Assembly: GCF_025061645.1 (NCBI RefSeq)
Contig: NZ_JANYMP010000006.1
Coordinates: 204,434 to 268,433, forward strand
DNA: 64,000 bases
Reading direction: 5' to 3'
DNA from: Umezawaea endophytica
GTDB lineage: Bacteria; Actinomycetota; Actinomycetes; Mycobacteriales; Pseudonocardiaceae
Positions 47,562-58,227 of this stretch are shown piece after piece. The first letter of the stretch is position 1, and each line of letters begins with the position of its first letter. The position numbers and the translations under genes are program-made. The notes beneath the pieces are model-generated. The model worked only from the letters and a program-made list of their open reading frames with translations. It did not search any database and was not told where the DNA came from.

Positions 47562-47597
47562 GATTGACGACGAGTCGGCCGTCAACGTAAAGTTGAC
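47552..47597. promoter_or_regulatory. two tandem 17-bp palindromes upstream of the Clp-N gene
   Basis: GTCAACctgagaTTGAC at 47552-47568 and GTCAACgtaaaGTTGAC at 47581-47597 repeat at a 29-base interval. The second is a perfect GTCAAC/GTTGAC inverted repeat ending two bases before the ATG at 47600. They look like paired operator sites, possibly for autoregulation by the Clp-N protein. Confidence 0.55.
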
Positions 47598-47599
47598 GA

Positions 47600-48337
47600 A
47601 TGCTCATCGCTCCGGTTCAGCTCACGGACCTCATCGTCACCGTCGCGGCGGAGCACACGGCCGTGCTCGACCGGTTGGCGGCCGCGGTGCTGCTCAGCAG
47701 GCAGCTCAACGAGCTCGGCGATCACCTGATCGGGCACTTCGTGGACGAGGCGCGGCGGTCGGGGGCCTCGTGGACGGACATCGGCGAGAGCCTGGGTGTG
47801 AGCAAGCAGGCGGCGCAGAAGCGGTTCGTGCCGAGGGAGTCGCCGGACGTCGAGGCGCTGTCGAAGCCGTCGTTCGACCGGTACACGGACCGCGCGCGGC
47901 GGGTCGTGCGGCTGGCCCGCCACCACGCCCGGTTCAGCGAGACCATCGGGACCGAGCACCTGCTGCTCGGGCTGCTCGACGAGTCGCACGGGCTGGGCGC
48001 CAAGACCATCCACTACCTGGAAGCCTCCGAGGGCACCACGCGGATGACGCTGCTGCTGAAGCTGGACAAGGTCAGCAGGCAACCGCCGGAGCAGCAGCCG
48101 TTCACCACGCACTGCAAGAAGGCGCTGGAACTGGCGGTGCGGGAGGCGCTACGGCTCGGGCACAACTTCGTCGGGACCGAACACCTGCTGCTCGGCCTGC
48201 TGGCCGAGAGCGCGGGGACGGCCGCCGAGGTGCTGGCGGGCACCGGCGTCGAGCGCCAGGCGGCCGAGGTCCACATCGTCGGGGAGATCAACGCGGCCAT
48301 CAGCCGCGCGCAGCACCGGACGCCTGCGGGAGCCTGA
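47600..48337 (+). CDS. Clp N-terminal-domain protein with helix-turn-helix-like N-terminus
   Basis: This 245-residue protein has an N-terminal region with a helix-turn-helix-like stretch (SGASWTDIGESLGVSKQAAQKRF, residues about 50-75) and two Clp_N repeats marked by IGTEHLLLGLLDES and VGTEHLLLGLLAES. No ATPase domain follows, so it is not a chaperone by itself. Related actinobacterial proteins are thought to regulate genes or protect from stress. Palindromes immediately upstream suggest autoregulation. Confidence 0.82.
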   Translation: MLIAPVQLTDLIVTVAAEHTAVLDRLAAAVLLSRQLNELGDHLIGHFVDEARRSGASWTDIGESLGVSKQAAQKRFVPRESPDVEALSKPSFDRYTDRARRVVRLARHHARFSETIGTEHLLLGLLDESHGLGAKTIHYLEASEGTTRMTLLLKLDKVSRQPPEQQPFTTHCKKALELAVREALRLGHNFVGTEHLLLGLLAESAGTAAEVLAGTGVERQAAEVHIVGEINAAISRAQHRTPAGA

Positions 48338-48465
48338 GCAGTCGGTCATCCCGCACCAGCTCCCCGACGGTCGGTCGCCGGGAAACCGTGGCGGAGTGGC
48401 AGGAGTGCTGCGGCAGTGGGAAAAGGCATGCCCACACCGTGGCGAGGACGCCGTTCACCGGGCAA

Positions 48466-48502
48466 CATCCCGTGGGATGGTCGAGGACCATCCCACGGGA
48501 TG
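48466..48502. terminator. hairpin between Clp-N gene and priA
   Basis: A perfect 17-bp inverted repeat (48466-48482 with 48486-48502) with a 3-base loop lies 17 bases past the priA stop and after the convergent Clp-N gene. Each arm contains CATCCC-GGGATG, an imperfect palindrome of its own. Confidence 0.7.
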
Positions 48503-48518
48503 ACAACTACCGATCGGT

Positions 48519-49265
48519 CTAGAGCTCGGCGGACGCCCGCACCGCGGCGAGGGCTTCCGGCAGCGTGAACTTGCCCGCGTACAAGGCCTTGCCGATGATC
48601 GTGCCCTCGACGCCGTCGCGGGACAGCGACGCGAGCGCGACCAGGTCGTCCACACTGGACACCCCGCCGGAGGCGATGACCGGCGCGTCGGTGCGCGCAC
48701 AGACGTCGCGCAGCAGCTCGATGTTCGGGCCCTGGAGCATGCCGTCGCGGCCGACGTCGGTCACGACATAGCGGGCGCAGCCGTCGCGGTCCAGCCGCTC
48801 CAGCACCTCCCACAGGTCGCCGCCGTCGGTGGTCCAGCCGCGGCCGGACACGCGGTGGCCGTGCTCGGTGATGCGCAGGTCCAAGCCGACGGCGATCTTC
48901 TCGCCGTGCTCGGCCACGACCTTCGCGCACCAGTCCGGGTTCTCGATCGCGGCGGTGCCCAGGTTGACCCTGGCGCAGCCGGTCGACAGCGCGGCGGCGA
49001 GCGACTCGTCGTCGCGGATGCCGCCCGACAACTCGACGTTGACGTCGAGCTCGCCGACGACCCTGGCCAGCAGCTCGCGGTTGCTGCCGCGACCGAAGGC
49101 GGCGTCGAGGTCGACCAGATGCACCCACTCCGCGCCGTCGCGCTGCCACGCGAGGGCGGCGTCGAGCGGTTCGCCGTAGTTGGTCTCGGTGCCGGCTTCG
49201 CCCTGGACGAGCCGAACGGCACGGCCGTCCACCACGTCAACGGCCGGGAGCAGCGTGAATGTCAC
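48519..49265 (-). CDS. priA: bifunctional HisA/TrpF isomerase (PriA type)
   Basis: This 248-residue TIM barrel isomerises ProFAR in histidine synthesis and, in actinobacteria without trpF, also phosphoribosylanthranilate in tryptophan synthesis. [19 protein letters not shown] holds the first catalytic Asp and [10 protein letters not shown]-like and [13 protein letters not shown] the second. No trpF lies in the window, which supports the dual role. GTG 49265 lies 10 bases after the hisH stop. Confidence 0.92.
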   Translation of the reverse strand: MTFTLLPAVDVVDGRAVRLVQGEAGTETNYGEPLDAALAWQRDGAEWVHLVDLDAAFGRGSNRELLARVVGELDVNVELSGGIRDDESLAAALSTGCARVNLGTAAIENPDWCAKVVAEHGEKIAVGLDLRITEHGHRVSGRGWTTDGGDLWEVLERLDRDGCARYVVTDVGRDGMLQGPNIELLRDVCARTDAPVIASGGVSSVDDLVALASLSRDGVEGTIIGKALYAGKFTLPEALAAVRASAEL

Positions 49266-49275
49266 GTCATTCAGC

Positions 49276-49908
49276 CTAGTTGAAGGTGCTCAGCCAGTTC
49301 TCCAGCAGGTGCGCGCCCGCGTCGCCGGACTTCTCCGGGTGGAACTGGGTCGCCCACAGCGCGCCGTTCTCCACCGCCGCCACGAAGTCCGTGCCGTGCT
49401 CGGCCCACGTGACCAGCGGCGGGCGGATCACGTCCGACGGCTCCAGCTCCCACTTGCGCACGCCGTACGAGTGCACGAAGTAGTACCGGGTGTCGGCGGG
49501 CAGGCCCGCGAAGAGCTGCGTGCCTTCGACCGGGCGGACCGTGTTCCACCCCATGTGCGGCACGATCGGCGCGTCCAGCCGCTCGACCGTGCCCGGCCAC
49601 TCGCCGCAGCCCTCGGTGAGGACGGCGTGCTCGATGCCGCGGTCGAACAGGATCTGCATGCCGACGCACACGCCGAGCACCGGACGGCCGCCCGCGAGGC
49701 GCTCGCCGATCATCCGGCCGCCGCGGATGGCGTTGAGCTGCTCCATGCACGCCGCGTACGCGCCGACGCCCGGCACCAGCAGGCCGTCGGCTTCGCGCAC
49801 GGCTGTGCGGTCGGCGGTCACCTCCACGTCGGCGCCGACGCGCTGGAGGGCGCGCTCGACCGAGCGGAGGTTGCCGGATCCGTAGTCCAATACGACGACT
49901 CGTGCCAC
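49276..49908 (-). CDS. hisH: imidazole glycerol phosphate synthase, glutaminase subunit
   Basis: This 210-residue class I glutaminase feeds ammonia to HisF. The active-site Cys lies in [10 protein letters not shown], the N-terminal oxyanion strand in [12 protein letters not shown] and the His-Glu pair in [10 protein letters not shown]. It lies between the hypothetical gene at 49918-50430 and priA. Confidence 0.96.
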   Translation of the reverse strand: MARVVVLDYGSGNLRSVERALQRVGADVEVTADRTAVREADGLLVPGVGAYAACMEQLNAIRGGRMIGERLAGGRPVLGVCVGMQILFDRGIEHAVLTEGCGEWPGTVERLDAPIVPHMGWNTVRPVEGTQLFAGLPADTRYYFVHSYGVRKWELEPSDVIRPPLVTWAEHGTDFVAAVENGALWATQFHPEKSGDAGAHLLENWLSTFN

Positions 49909-49917
49909 GTGCCCAGG

Positions 49918-50430
49918 TTAGGTCAGCGGCTGTTCGGGCGGCGCCGCGCCCTGCGTGACCGGCACGACGGGCAGCAGCGTGTTGATCGGCAGGTCGGCCA
50001 GGCCGGTGCGCGCCGAGGGCAGCCCGGCCACGTGGGTGTCCGCGCGGCCCTCGTCGACCAGGCCCACGACCTGGGTCACGTCGGCCGTCAGGTCGGCCTC
50101 GCCGCGTTCCCGGCCCTTGAGCAGCCACCACGTGATCGGCCCGGTGAGCCTCATCGCCGCGAGCAGGGAGCCGCGGTAGGTGGTGCGCGCGCCGTCCGAC
50201 CCGACCCGCGCGGCGCCCGCCCACCGCAGCACCAGCGCCGTGCCGCCGATCTCGCGACACCGCTCGGCCAGCCTCATCGCCGCCGCGAAACCGCCCTGCC
50301 GCGCGGGCAGCAGCACCGTTCCGGAGGTCACCGGCACCAGCGCGGCCGGGCCCGAACCCTCCCGGTGCAGGGCTCGTTGCAGTTCCGCCGTGGGTGCTGC
50401 GGTCCAGATCAGGGTTCTCGGCACTCTCAC
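49918..50430 (-). CDS. hypothetical protein upstream of hisH
   Basis: This 170-residue protein has no family I recognise. It begins MRVPRTLIWTAAPTAELQRA and has a mixed alpha/beta composition without a signal or membrane segment. It is nine bases from hisH on the same strand and follows the transketolase genes closely, so it is probably co-transcribed. Confidence 0.6.
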   Translation of the reverse strand: MRVPRTLIWTAAPTAELQRALHREGSGPAALVPVTSGTVLLPARQGGFAAAMRLAERCREIGGTALVLRWAGAARVGSDGARTTYRGSLLAAMRLTGPITWWLLKGRERGEADLTADVTQVVGLVDEGRADTHVAGLPSARTGLADLPINTLLPVVPVTQGAAPPEQPLT

Positions 50431-50439
50431 AGGACTAGA

Positions 50440-51336
50440 TCATGCCTGACCCCCGTGGCCGAACATCCGCCGCACGGCCGCCGCCACGCCCAGCGCGTCG
50501 AGGTCGTGGGCGGCGTCGTGGTCCTGCGCGGTGCCGTACGCACGCAGTTCGGCTTCCCGTTGCACCCCAAGGGATCGCACCCGTGCGGGCAGGTCGGCCA
50601 GCGCCTCGGTCACCAGGCGGGTCGACGTGCCCTCCAGGTAGGGCTCGACCAGCAGCACGTCGGCGTGGTCGGCGGCGCGCACGGCCCGGCGCAGGCCCTC
50701 GGCGTCGAACGGCCGGACGGTGGCCGCGTAGAGCACCGTGACGTCGGTGTCGGCGGTCGCCTCCAGCACCCGGTCGAGCATCGGTCCGACGGCCACCACG
50801 ACGCCCAGCCGACCCCTGCGGACCACGGTGAACCCCTCAGTCACCGGGTACGCGCGGGCGTTGGTGCGCAGCGAGAGCCGCAGGTAGACGCGGTCGTCAC
50901 CGGCGAGGGCGGTCCGCAGCAGCGGGGCGACCTCGTCCGGGTGACCGGGGACGTGCACGGTCCAGCCGGGCAGCGTGTCGATCAGCGCCACGTCGCCGGG
51001 GGCCTGGTGCGTCCGCCCCCAGCCGGGGTCGTCGTAGGAGCCACCGATGCTGACCAGCACTCCCCCGACGTCCTGGTGGCCGAAGTCGAGCTTGATCTGC
51101 TCGAACGGCCGCTCGACCAGGAACGGCGCGTAGCTGTGCACCACCGGCCGCAGCCCGGACAGCGCCAGCCCCGCCCCCACGCCGACCATGGCCTGCTCGC
51201 GGATGCCGACGTTGATCACCCGATCGGTGGCCGGGAAGACGTCCCGCGAGATCTCCGCGAGCACGACCACCACTCGCGGGTCGGTCTCCATCGCCTCGGT
51301 CACGGTCCGGGCGAACACCTCGCGCATGGTGCTCAT
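50440..51336 (-). CDS. transketolase C-terminal subunit (split transketolase)
   Basis: This 298-residue protein carries the pyrimidine-binding and C-terminal parts of a transketolase: RDVFPATDRVINVGIREQAMVGVGAGLAL and the following VLVEPYLEG region. Its ATG overlaps the N-terminal subunit's stop as ATGA. Split transketolases act as a two-chain ThDP enzyme. The true substrate may be a special sugar rather than pentose phosphates. Confidence 0.88.
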   Translation of the reverse strand: MSTMREVFARTVTEAMETDPRVVVVLAEISRDVFPATDRVINVGIREQAMVGVGAGLALSGLRPVVHSYAPFLVERPFEQIKLDFGHQDVGGVLVSIGGSYDDPGWGRTHQAPGDVALIDTLPGWTVHVPGHPDEVAPLLRTALAGDDRVYLRLSLRTNARAYPVTEGFTVVRRGRLGVVVAVGPMLDRVLEATADTDVTVLYAATVRPFDAEGLRRAVRAADHADVLLVEPYLEGTSTRLVTEALADLPARVRSLGVQREAELRAYGTAQDHDAAHDLDALGVAAAVRRMFGHGGQA

Positions 51337-52013
51337 CGGACCTCCGCCACGACCGCGAGGGGCGTGCCGACGTGCGGGGTCAGGAGCGCCTCGTGCAGCG
51401 CGTCCTGGTCCCGGCCGTCCACCGTCGTCGCCTCCCAGCCCTCGACCGCGAAGCGGGCCGCGACGCCGCCGGGCCAGCCGTGCGTGCCGGACCCGTTGTC
51501 CACCACCACGACGGTCAGCCGGTCCAGCCCGAGCCTGCCCGCCAGCGCGATGGCCTCGTGGTTGCTGCCCTCGTCCAGTTCCCCGTCGCCGATCAGCACG
51601 ACAACGCGCTGGTCCCCGCCCTGCAAACCCAGTCCCAGCACCGTCCCCACGGCGATCGGCAGCCCGTGGCCGAGCGAGCCGCTGCCGATCTCCACGCCGG
51701 GCACCAGGACGCGGTCCGGGTGCAGGCCCAGCGGCGAGTCCCATTTGGTCCAGGTGTCCAGCAGGGACGGGTCGAGGAACCCCTTCGCCGCCAGCACCGC
51801 GTAGTACGCCATCGGCCCGTGCCCCTTGGACAGCAGGAAGCGGTCCCGGCTCGGGTCGTCGACCCGGTCCGGTGCCACGTCCAGCACGCGGTCGTAGAGC
51901 ACCCACAGCACGGGCAGCGTCGACGCCGCCGCCCACTCGTGCTTCTCGTCGCCGGTCATCCGCCCGTACAGCTCGGGGATGTCGGCGAACCCCATTTCCC
52001 TCGTCACCGTCAT
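51333..52013 (-). CDS. transketolase N-terminal subunit (split transketolase)
   Basis: This 226-residue protein has the thiamine-diphosphate motif GDGELDEGSNHEAIALAGRL and an N-terminal SKGHGPMAYY. Together with the coupled C-terminal subunit it makes one ThDP active site. ATG 52013 is chosen because ggagg lies eight bases upstream; a TTG at 52028 would include the ribosome site. It is divergent from soxR, with a SoxR box in the gap, so redox stress probably induces it. Confidence 0.9.
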   Translation of the reverse strand: MTVTREMGFADIPELYGRMTGDEKHEWAAASTLPVLWVLYDRVLDVAPDRVDDPSRDRFLLSKGHGPMAYYAVLAAKGFLDPSLLDTWTKWDSPLGLHPDRVLVPGVEIGSGSLGHGLPIAVGTVLGLGLQGGDQRVVVLIGDGELDEGSNHEAIALAGRLGLDRLTVVVVDNGSGTHGWPGGVAARFAVEGWEATTVDGRDQDALHEALLTPHVGTPLAVVAEVR

Positions 52014-52028
52014 GGGAACAGCCTCCAA

Positions 52029-52046
52029 CCTCGACCATGGTGGAGG
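52029..52046. promoter_or_regulatory. candidate SoxR box
   Basis: CCTCGACCATGGTGGAGG is an 18-bp near-palindrome. CCTC and GAGG stand at the ends, and the A at position 6 and T at position 13 match the SoxR consensus CCTCAAG-n4-CTTGAGG. It is between the divergent transketolase and soxR starts. Confidence 0.65.
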
Positions 52047-52054
52047 TCAAGAAG

Positions 52055-52060
52055 TAGGGT
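52055..52060 (+). promoter_or_regulatory. candidate -10 of leaderless soxR promoter
   Basis: TAGGGT ends six bases before GTG 52067, and no ribosome site fits in that gap. Confidence 0.4.
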
Positions 52061-52066
52061 GGGCGG

Positions 52067-52528
52067 GTGACCAAGTTGCCGGAGAGCCTGACCATCGGGC
52101 AGGTGGCCGAGCGCAGCGGCGTGCCCCACACCGCGTTGCGCTTCTACGAGGAACGGGGCCTGATCGCGTCGCACCGCACGGCGGGCAACCAGCGCAGGTA
52201 CGCGCGGTCGGTGCTGCGGCGGCTGGCGTTCATCCGCACCGCGCAGCGCGTCGGGCTGAGCCTGGAGGAGGTGCACGCCGCGCTGGCGACGCTGCCCGAC
52301 GGCCGCACCCCCACCAAGGCCGACTGGAGCAGGCTGTCCCAGTCGTGGCAGGAGGAGCTGGACGCGCGGATCGACTCCCTGCACCGGCTGCGGGACCGGC
52401 TGACGTCGTGCATCGGCTGCGGCTGCCTGTCGCTGCGGAGCTGCTTCCTGCACAACTTCGACGACGCCCAGGCCGTCGACGGTCCCGGCGCGCCGAAGCT
52501 GAAGGCGGCGACGGAGGGCGGCACCTGA
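52067..52528 (+). CDS. soxR: redox-sensing MerR-family regulator SoxR
   Basis: This 153-residue regulator has the MerR helix-turn-helix (LTIGQVAERSGVPHTALRFYEERG) and the [2Fe-2S] cluster motif CIGCGCLSLRSC (Cys115, 118, 120, 126). In actinobacteria SoxR responds to redox-active small molecules. GTG 52067 appears leaderless. A SoxR box lies between it and the transketolase pair, so the transketolase genes are its likely target. Co-directional kptA and NUDIX follow. Confidence 0.96.
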   Translation: MTKLPESLTIGQVAERSGVPHTALRFYEERGLIASHRTAGNQRRYARSVLRRLAFIRTAQRVGLSLEEVHAALATLPDGRTPTKADWSRLSQSWQEELDARIDSLHRLRDRLTSCIGCGCLSLRSCFLHNFDDAQAVDGPGAPKLKAATEGGT

Positions 52529-52586
52529 GCGCCCGACCGCGGAAACCGGTGGCCGGGTCGGGATCGAACGTGCTGAGGTGTGCGCC

Positions 52587-53129
52587 ATGCAAGAGAAGGA
52601 CGTGATCCGCTTGTCCAAGCGGCTCTCCAAGCACCTCAGACACTCCCCCGAACTGATCGGCCTGCGCCTGGACCCCGCGGGCTGGGTCGACATCGACGAC
52701 CTGCTCACCGCGCTCGGCCGCGGCGTGACCCGCGCCCACCTGCTGGAGGTGGTCGAGCGCAACGACAAGAAGCGCTTCGCCGTCGAGGGCAACAGGATCC
52801 GGGCCAGCCAGGGCCACAGCGTGGAGGTGGACCTCGACCTGCCGGTGTCCGAGCCTCCCCCGGTGCTCTACCACGGGACCGTCGGCCACGCGCTGCCCGA
52901 CATCCACCGCGACGGGCTCAAGCCGATGAACCGGCACGACGTGCACCTGTCGGCGACCGTCGAGACCGCGCGGCGGGTCGGGGCGCGGCGGGGCAAGCCC
53001 GTGGTGCTGGTGGTCGACACCGCCGCCATGCGGGCGGACGGGCACGAGTTCCGGGTCAGCGCGAACGGCGTGTGGCTGGCCGCCTCCGTGCCGCCGGAGT
53101 ACCTGGCGGAGCTGCCCGCGACCCCGTGA
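52587..53129 (+). CDS. kptA: RNA 2'-phosphotransferase (Tpt1/KptA)
   Basis: This 180-residue enzyme removes an RNA 2'-phosphate using NAD+, giving ADP-ribose 1'',2''-cyclic phosphate. Family segments LSKHLRHSPELIGLRLD, ERNDKKRFAVEGNRIRASQGHS (N-terminal winged-helix part) and LYHGTV, DGLKPMNRHDVHLS (C-terminal NAD-binding part) are all present. Bacteria usually lack the fungal/plant type of tRNA splicing that needs this enzyme, so its role here is open. ATG 52587 has gaggtg seven bases upstream. Confidence 0.93.
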   Translation: MQEKDVIRLSKRLSKHLRHSPELIGLRLDPAGWVDIDDLLTALGRGVTRAHLLEVVERNDKKRFAVEGNRIRASQGHSVEVDLDLPVSEPPPVLYHGTVGHALPDIHRDGLKPMNRHDVHLSATVETARRVGARRGKPVVLVVDTAAMRADGHEFRVSANGVWLAASVPPEYLAELPATP

Positions 53130-53155
53130 CCGCGGCCGGGTGCGACGATGGACCC

Positions 53156-53623
53156 GTGACGTCACGAGCGCCGATCGCCCGCCGTTCCGTTCGCGCGGTG
53201 CTGATCGACGACCAGGACAGGCTGGTGCTGGTCAGGAGGACCAAGCCGGACCGGCCCGTCTACTGGACGACCGCCGGTGGCGGTGTGGAACCCGAGGACG
53301 TCGACCGGCGGGCCACCGCGGCGCGCGAGGTCCTCGAAGAGGTCGGGGCGACGGCCGTCATCGGCGAGCAGGTGTTCCTGACCAGCGATCCGACGGCCGA
53401 GGGGCTCCGGATCGCGCACTTCCACCTGGCCCGGCTGCTCACCATCGACCCCGACGCGCGGACCGGTGCGGAGCACGGCGACCCGACCAGGGGCGGGTTC
53501 GAGACGGACGTGATCGCCCTGACCGCCGTCTCCGAGATCGACCTCCGCCCGCCCGAGCTGCGCGACTTCCTGGTCGCGAACGCCGAGGCGCTGCTGGCGG
53601 AGGTCGACCTGCTGGAGCCCTAG
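53156..53623 (+). CDS. NUDIX hydrolase
   Basis: This 155-residue protein has the NUDIX box GGGVEPEDVDRRATAAREVLEEVGA, here GX5EX7REVLEEVG (start of the loop at about residue 41). The hydrolysed nucleotide is not evident. It lies 26 bases after kptA, so a product containing ADP-ribose is a possible substrate. Start is GTG 53156; its stop overlaps the end of the convergent 51-residue membrane gene. Confidence 0.92.
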   Translation: MTSRAPIARRSVRAVLIDDQDRLVLVRRTKPDRPVYWTTAGGGVEPEDVDRRATAAREVLEEVGATAVIGEQVFLTSDPTAEGLRIAHFHLARLLTIDPDARTGAEHGDPTRGGFETDVIALTAVSEIDLRPPELRDFLVANAEALLAEVDLLEP

Positions 53624-53774
53624 AGGATCCAGGCCACCGCGCCGCCGACGGCGACGACCGCGAACACGATCAGCACGACCGCCACGGCCTTCGCCGTCTT
53701 CCACGTGCTGTACACGCCACCGAGCAGGAAACCCGCGAGGGCCAGCAGCCCGATGGCGACGTACTCCTTCGGCA

Positions 53775-53775
<1 letters not shown>
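53620..53775 (-). CDS. 51-residue two-helix membrane protein coupled to hisB
   Basis: An ATG at 53775 shares its A with the hisB stop TAA (TAATG) and reads to TAG at 53620. The 51 residues hold two hydrophobic helices (YVAIGLLALAGFLLGGVY and AVAVVLIVFAVVAVGGAVAW) joined by STWKTAK. The gene is short and overlaps the NUDIX stop by four bases. Small membrane proteins at the same place in other actinobacterial his operons support it. Confidence 0.8.
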
Positions 53776-56787
<3,012 letters not shown>

Positions 56788-56940
56788 GACCCCAAGCCTA
56801 GGCGAAGCGGAATTGTGTCAACTGTCAGCCCGGTGCGGAGCAGGGCGATCCCCGCGAACGGCGCTATCCGGACATCCGGGACCGCGCCACCCTCGAACAG
56901 CACCACTCCGTCGCAAACCCCTGCTGAGATGGAGACGCAC

Positions 56941-58227
56941 ATGTTCGCGAAACGACGAGGCCTCGTCGCGCTGGCGTGCCTGGCGCTGATGGCCACCGCC
57001 GCCCCCGGAACCGCCGAACCCGCGGCGGTCCAGGGCGAGCGCACCGTTTACGAGGTCACCGCGGTCGACGCGGAGGCCCGCACGAAGGTCGCCCGCACCG
57101 GTGTCGACGTGCTCGGCATGGACGGCGACAAGCTGACCGTGATCGCCGAGCGCTCCCAGCTCCGCGCCCTGCGCGCGACCGGGCTGGCGGTGAAGCCGAA
57201 GGGCGACGCCGACGAGCAGTTGGCCCAGCTCGGCTCCGCCGAGGTCGGCACGATGGACTTCCCGTCGGGTTACACCGGCTACCACAACTACGCCGAGATG
57301 ACGGCCGAGCTGAACCAGACCGTCACCGACCACCCGAACCTGGTCCGGCTGTCGTCGCTCGGCAACTCCTACCAGGGCCGGGCCCTGCCCGCGCTGAAGA
57401 TCAGCAACAACCCCGCGGTCGACCAGGCGAAGCCGGAGGTGCTGTTCACCTGCAACCAGCACGCCCGCGAGCACCTGACCGTGGAGATGTGCCTGCACAT
57501 CATCAAGCGCTTCACCGACGGCTACGCCACCAACTCCGCGATCAAGGCGCTGGTGGACAGCCGGGAGATCTGGGTCGTGCCGAGCGTGAACCCGGACGGC
57601 GCCGAGTACGACATCGCGGCGGGCACGCTGCGGGGCTGGCGGAAGAACCGGCAGCCGAACTCGACGTCCACCGGCACCGACCCGAACCGCAACTGGGGCT
57701 ACCAGTGGGGCTGCTGCGGCGGTTCCAGCGGCACCGGGTCGAGCGAGACCTACCGCGGTCCCAGCGCGTTCTCCGCGCCGGAAACCCAGCGGGTGCGGGA
57801 CTTCGTGAACTCCCGCGTGGTCGGCGGCGTCCAGCAGATCAAGGCGCACATCGACTGGCACACCTACTCCGAGCTGATCCTGTGGCCCTACGGCTACACC
57901 TACAACGACACCGCGACGGGCCTCAACGCCGACCAGGCGAACGCCTTCGGGACGCTGGGCAGGCAGATGGCCGCGCTGAACGGCTACACGCCGCAGCAGT
58001 CCAGCGACCTCTACATCACCGACGGCAGCGTCAACGACTGGATGTGGGCCACGCACAAGATCTGGAGCTACACCTTCGAGATGTACCCCAAGTCCGGGAC
58101 GGGGCTCAACGGCTTCTACCCGCGCGACACCCAGATCGCCACGCAGGTGGCGCGCAACAACACCGCCGTGGACCTGTTCCTCGGCTACGCGGACTGCGTG
58201 CCGCGCGTCATCGGCCAGACCTGCTGA
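56941..58227 (+). CDS. secreted zinc carboxypeptidase, M14 family
   Basis: This 428-residue exopeptidase has a signal peptide (RGLVALACLALMATAAPG), an N-terminal propeptide-like part to about residue 105, and an M14 catalytic domain. Zinc ligands are the His and Glu of NQHAREHLTVE and the His of HIDWHTYSE; the catalytic Glu lies in YTFEMYP. Arg of DPNRNWGY binds the substrate carboxylate. ATG 56941 has ggag upstream. The stop overlaps the convergent aminotransferase gene by 20 bases. Confidence 0.93.
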   Translation: MFAKRRGLVALACLALMATAAPGTAEPAAVQGERTVYEVTAVDAEARTKVARTGVDVLGMDGDKLTVIAERSQLRALRATGLAVKPKGDADEQLAQLGSAEVGTMDFPSGYTGYHNYAEMTAELNQTVTDHPNLVRLSSLGNSYQGRALPALKISNNPAVDQAKPEVLFTCNQHAREHLTVEMCLHIIKRFTDGYATNSAIKALVDSREIWVVPSVNPDGAEYDIAAGTLRGWRKNRQPNSTSTGTDPNRNWGYQWGCCGGSSGTGSSETYRGPSAFSAPETQRVRDFVNSRVVGGVQQIKAHIDWHTYSELILWPYGYTYNDTATGLNADQANAFGTLGRQMAALNGYTPQQSSDLYITDGSVNDWMWATHKIWSYTFEMYPKSGTGLNGFYPRDTQIATQVARNNTAVDLFLGYADCVPRVIGQTC

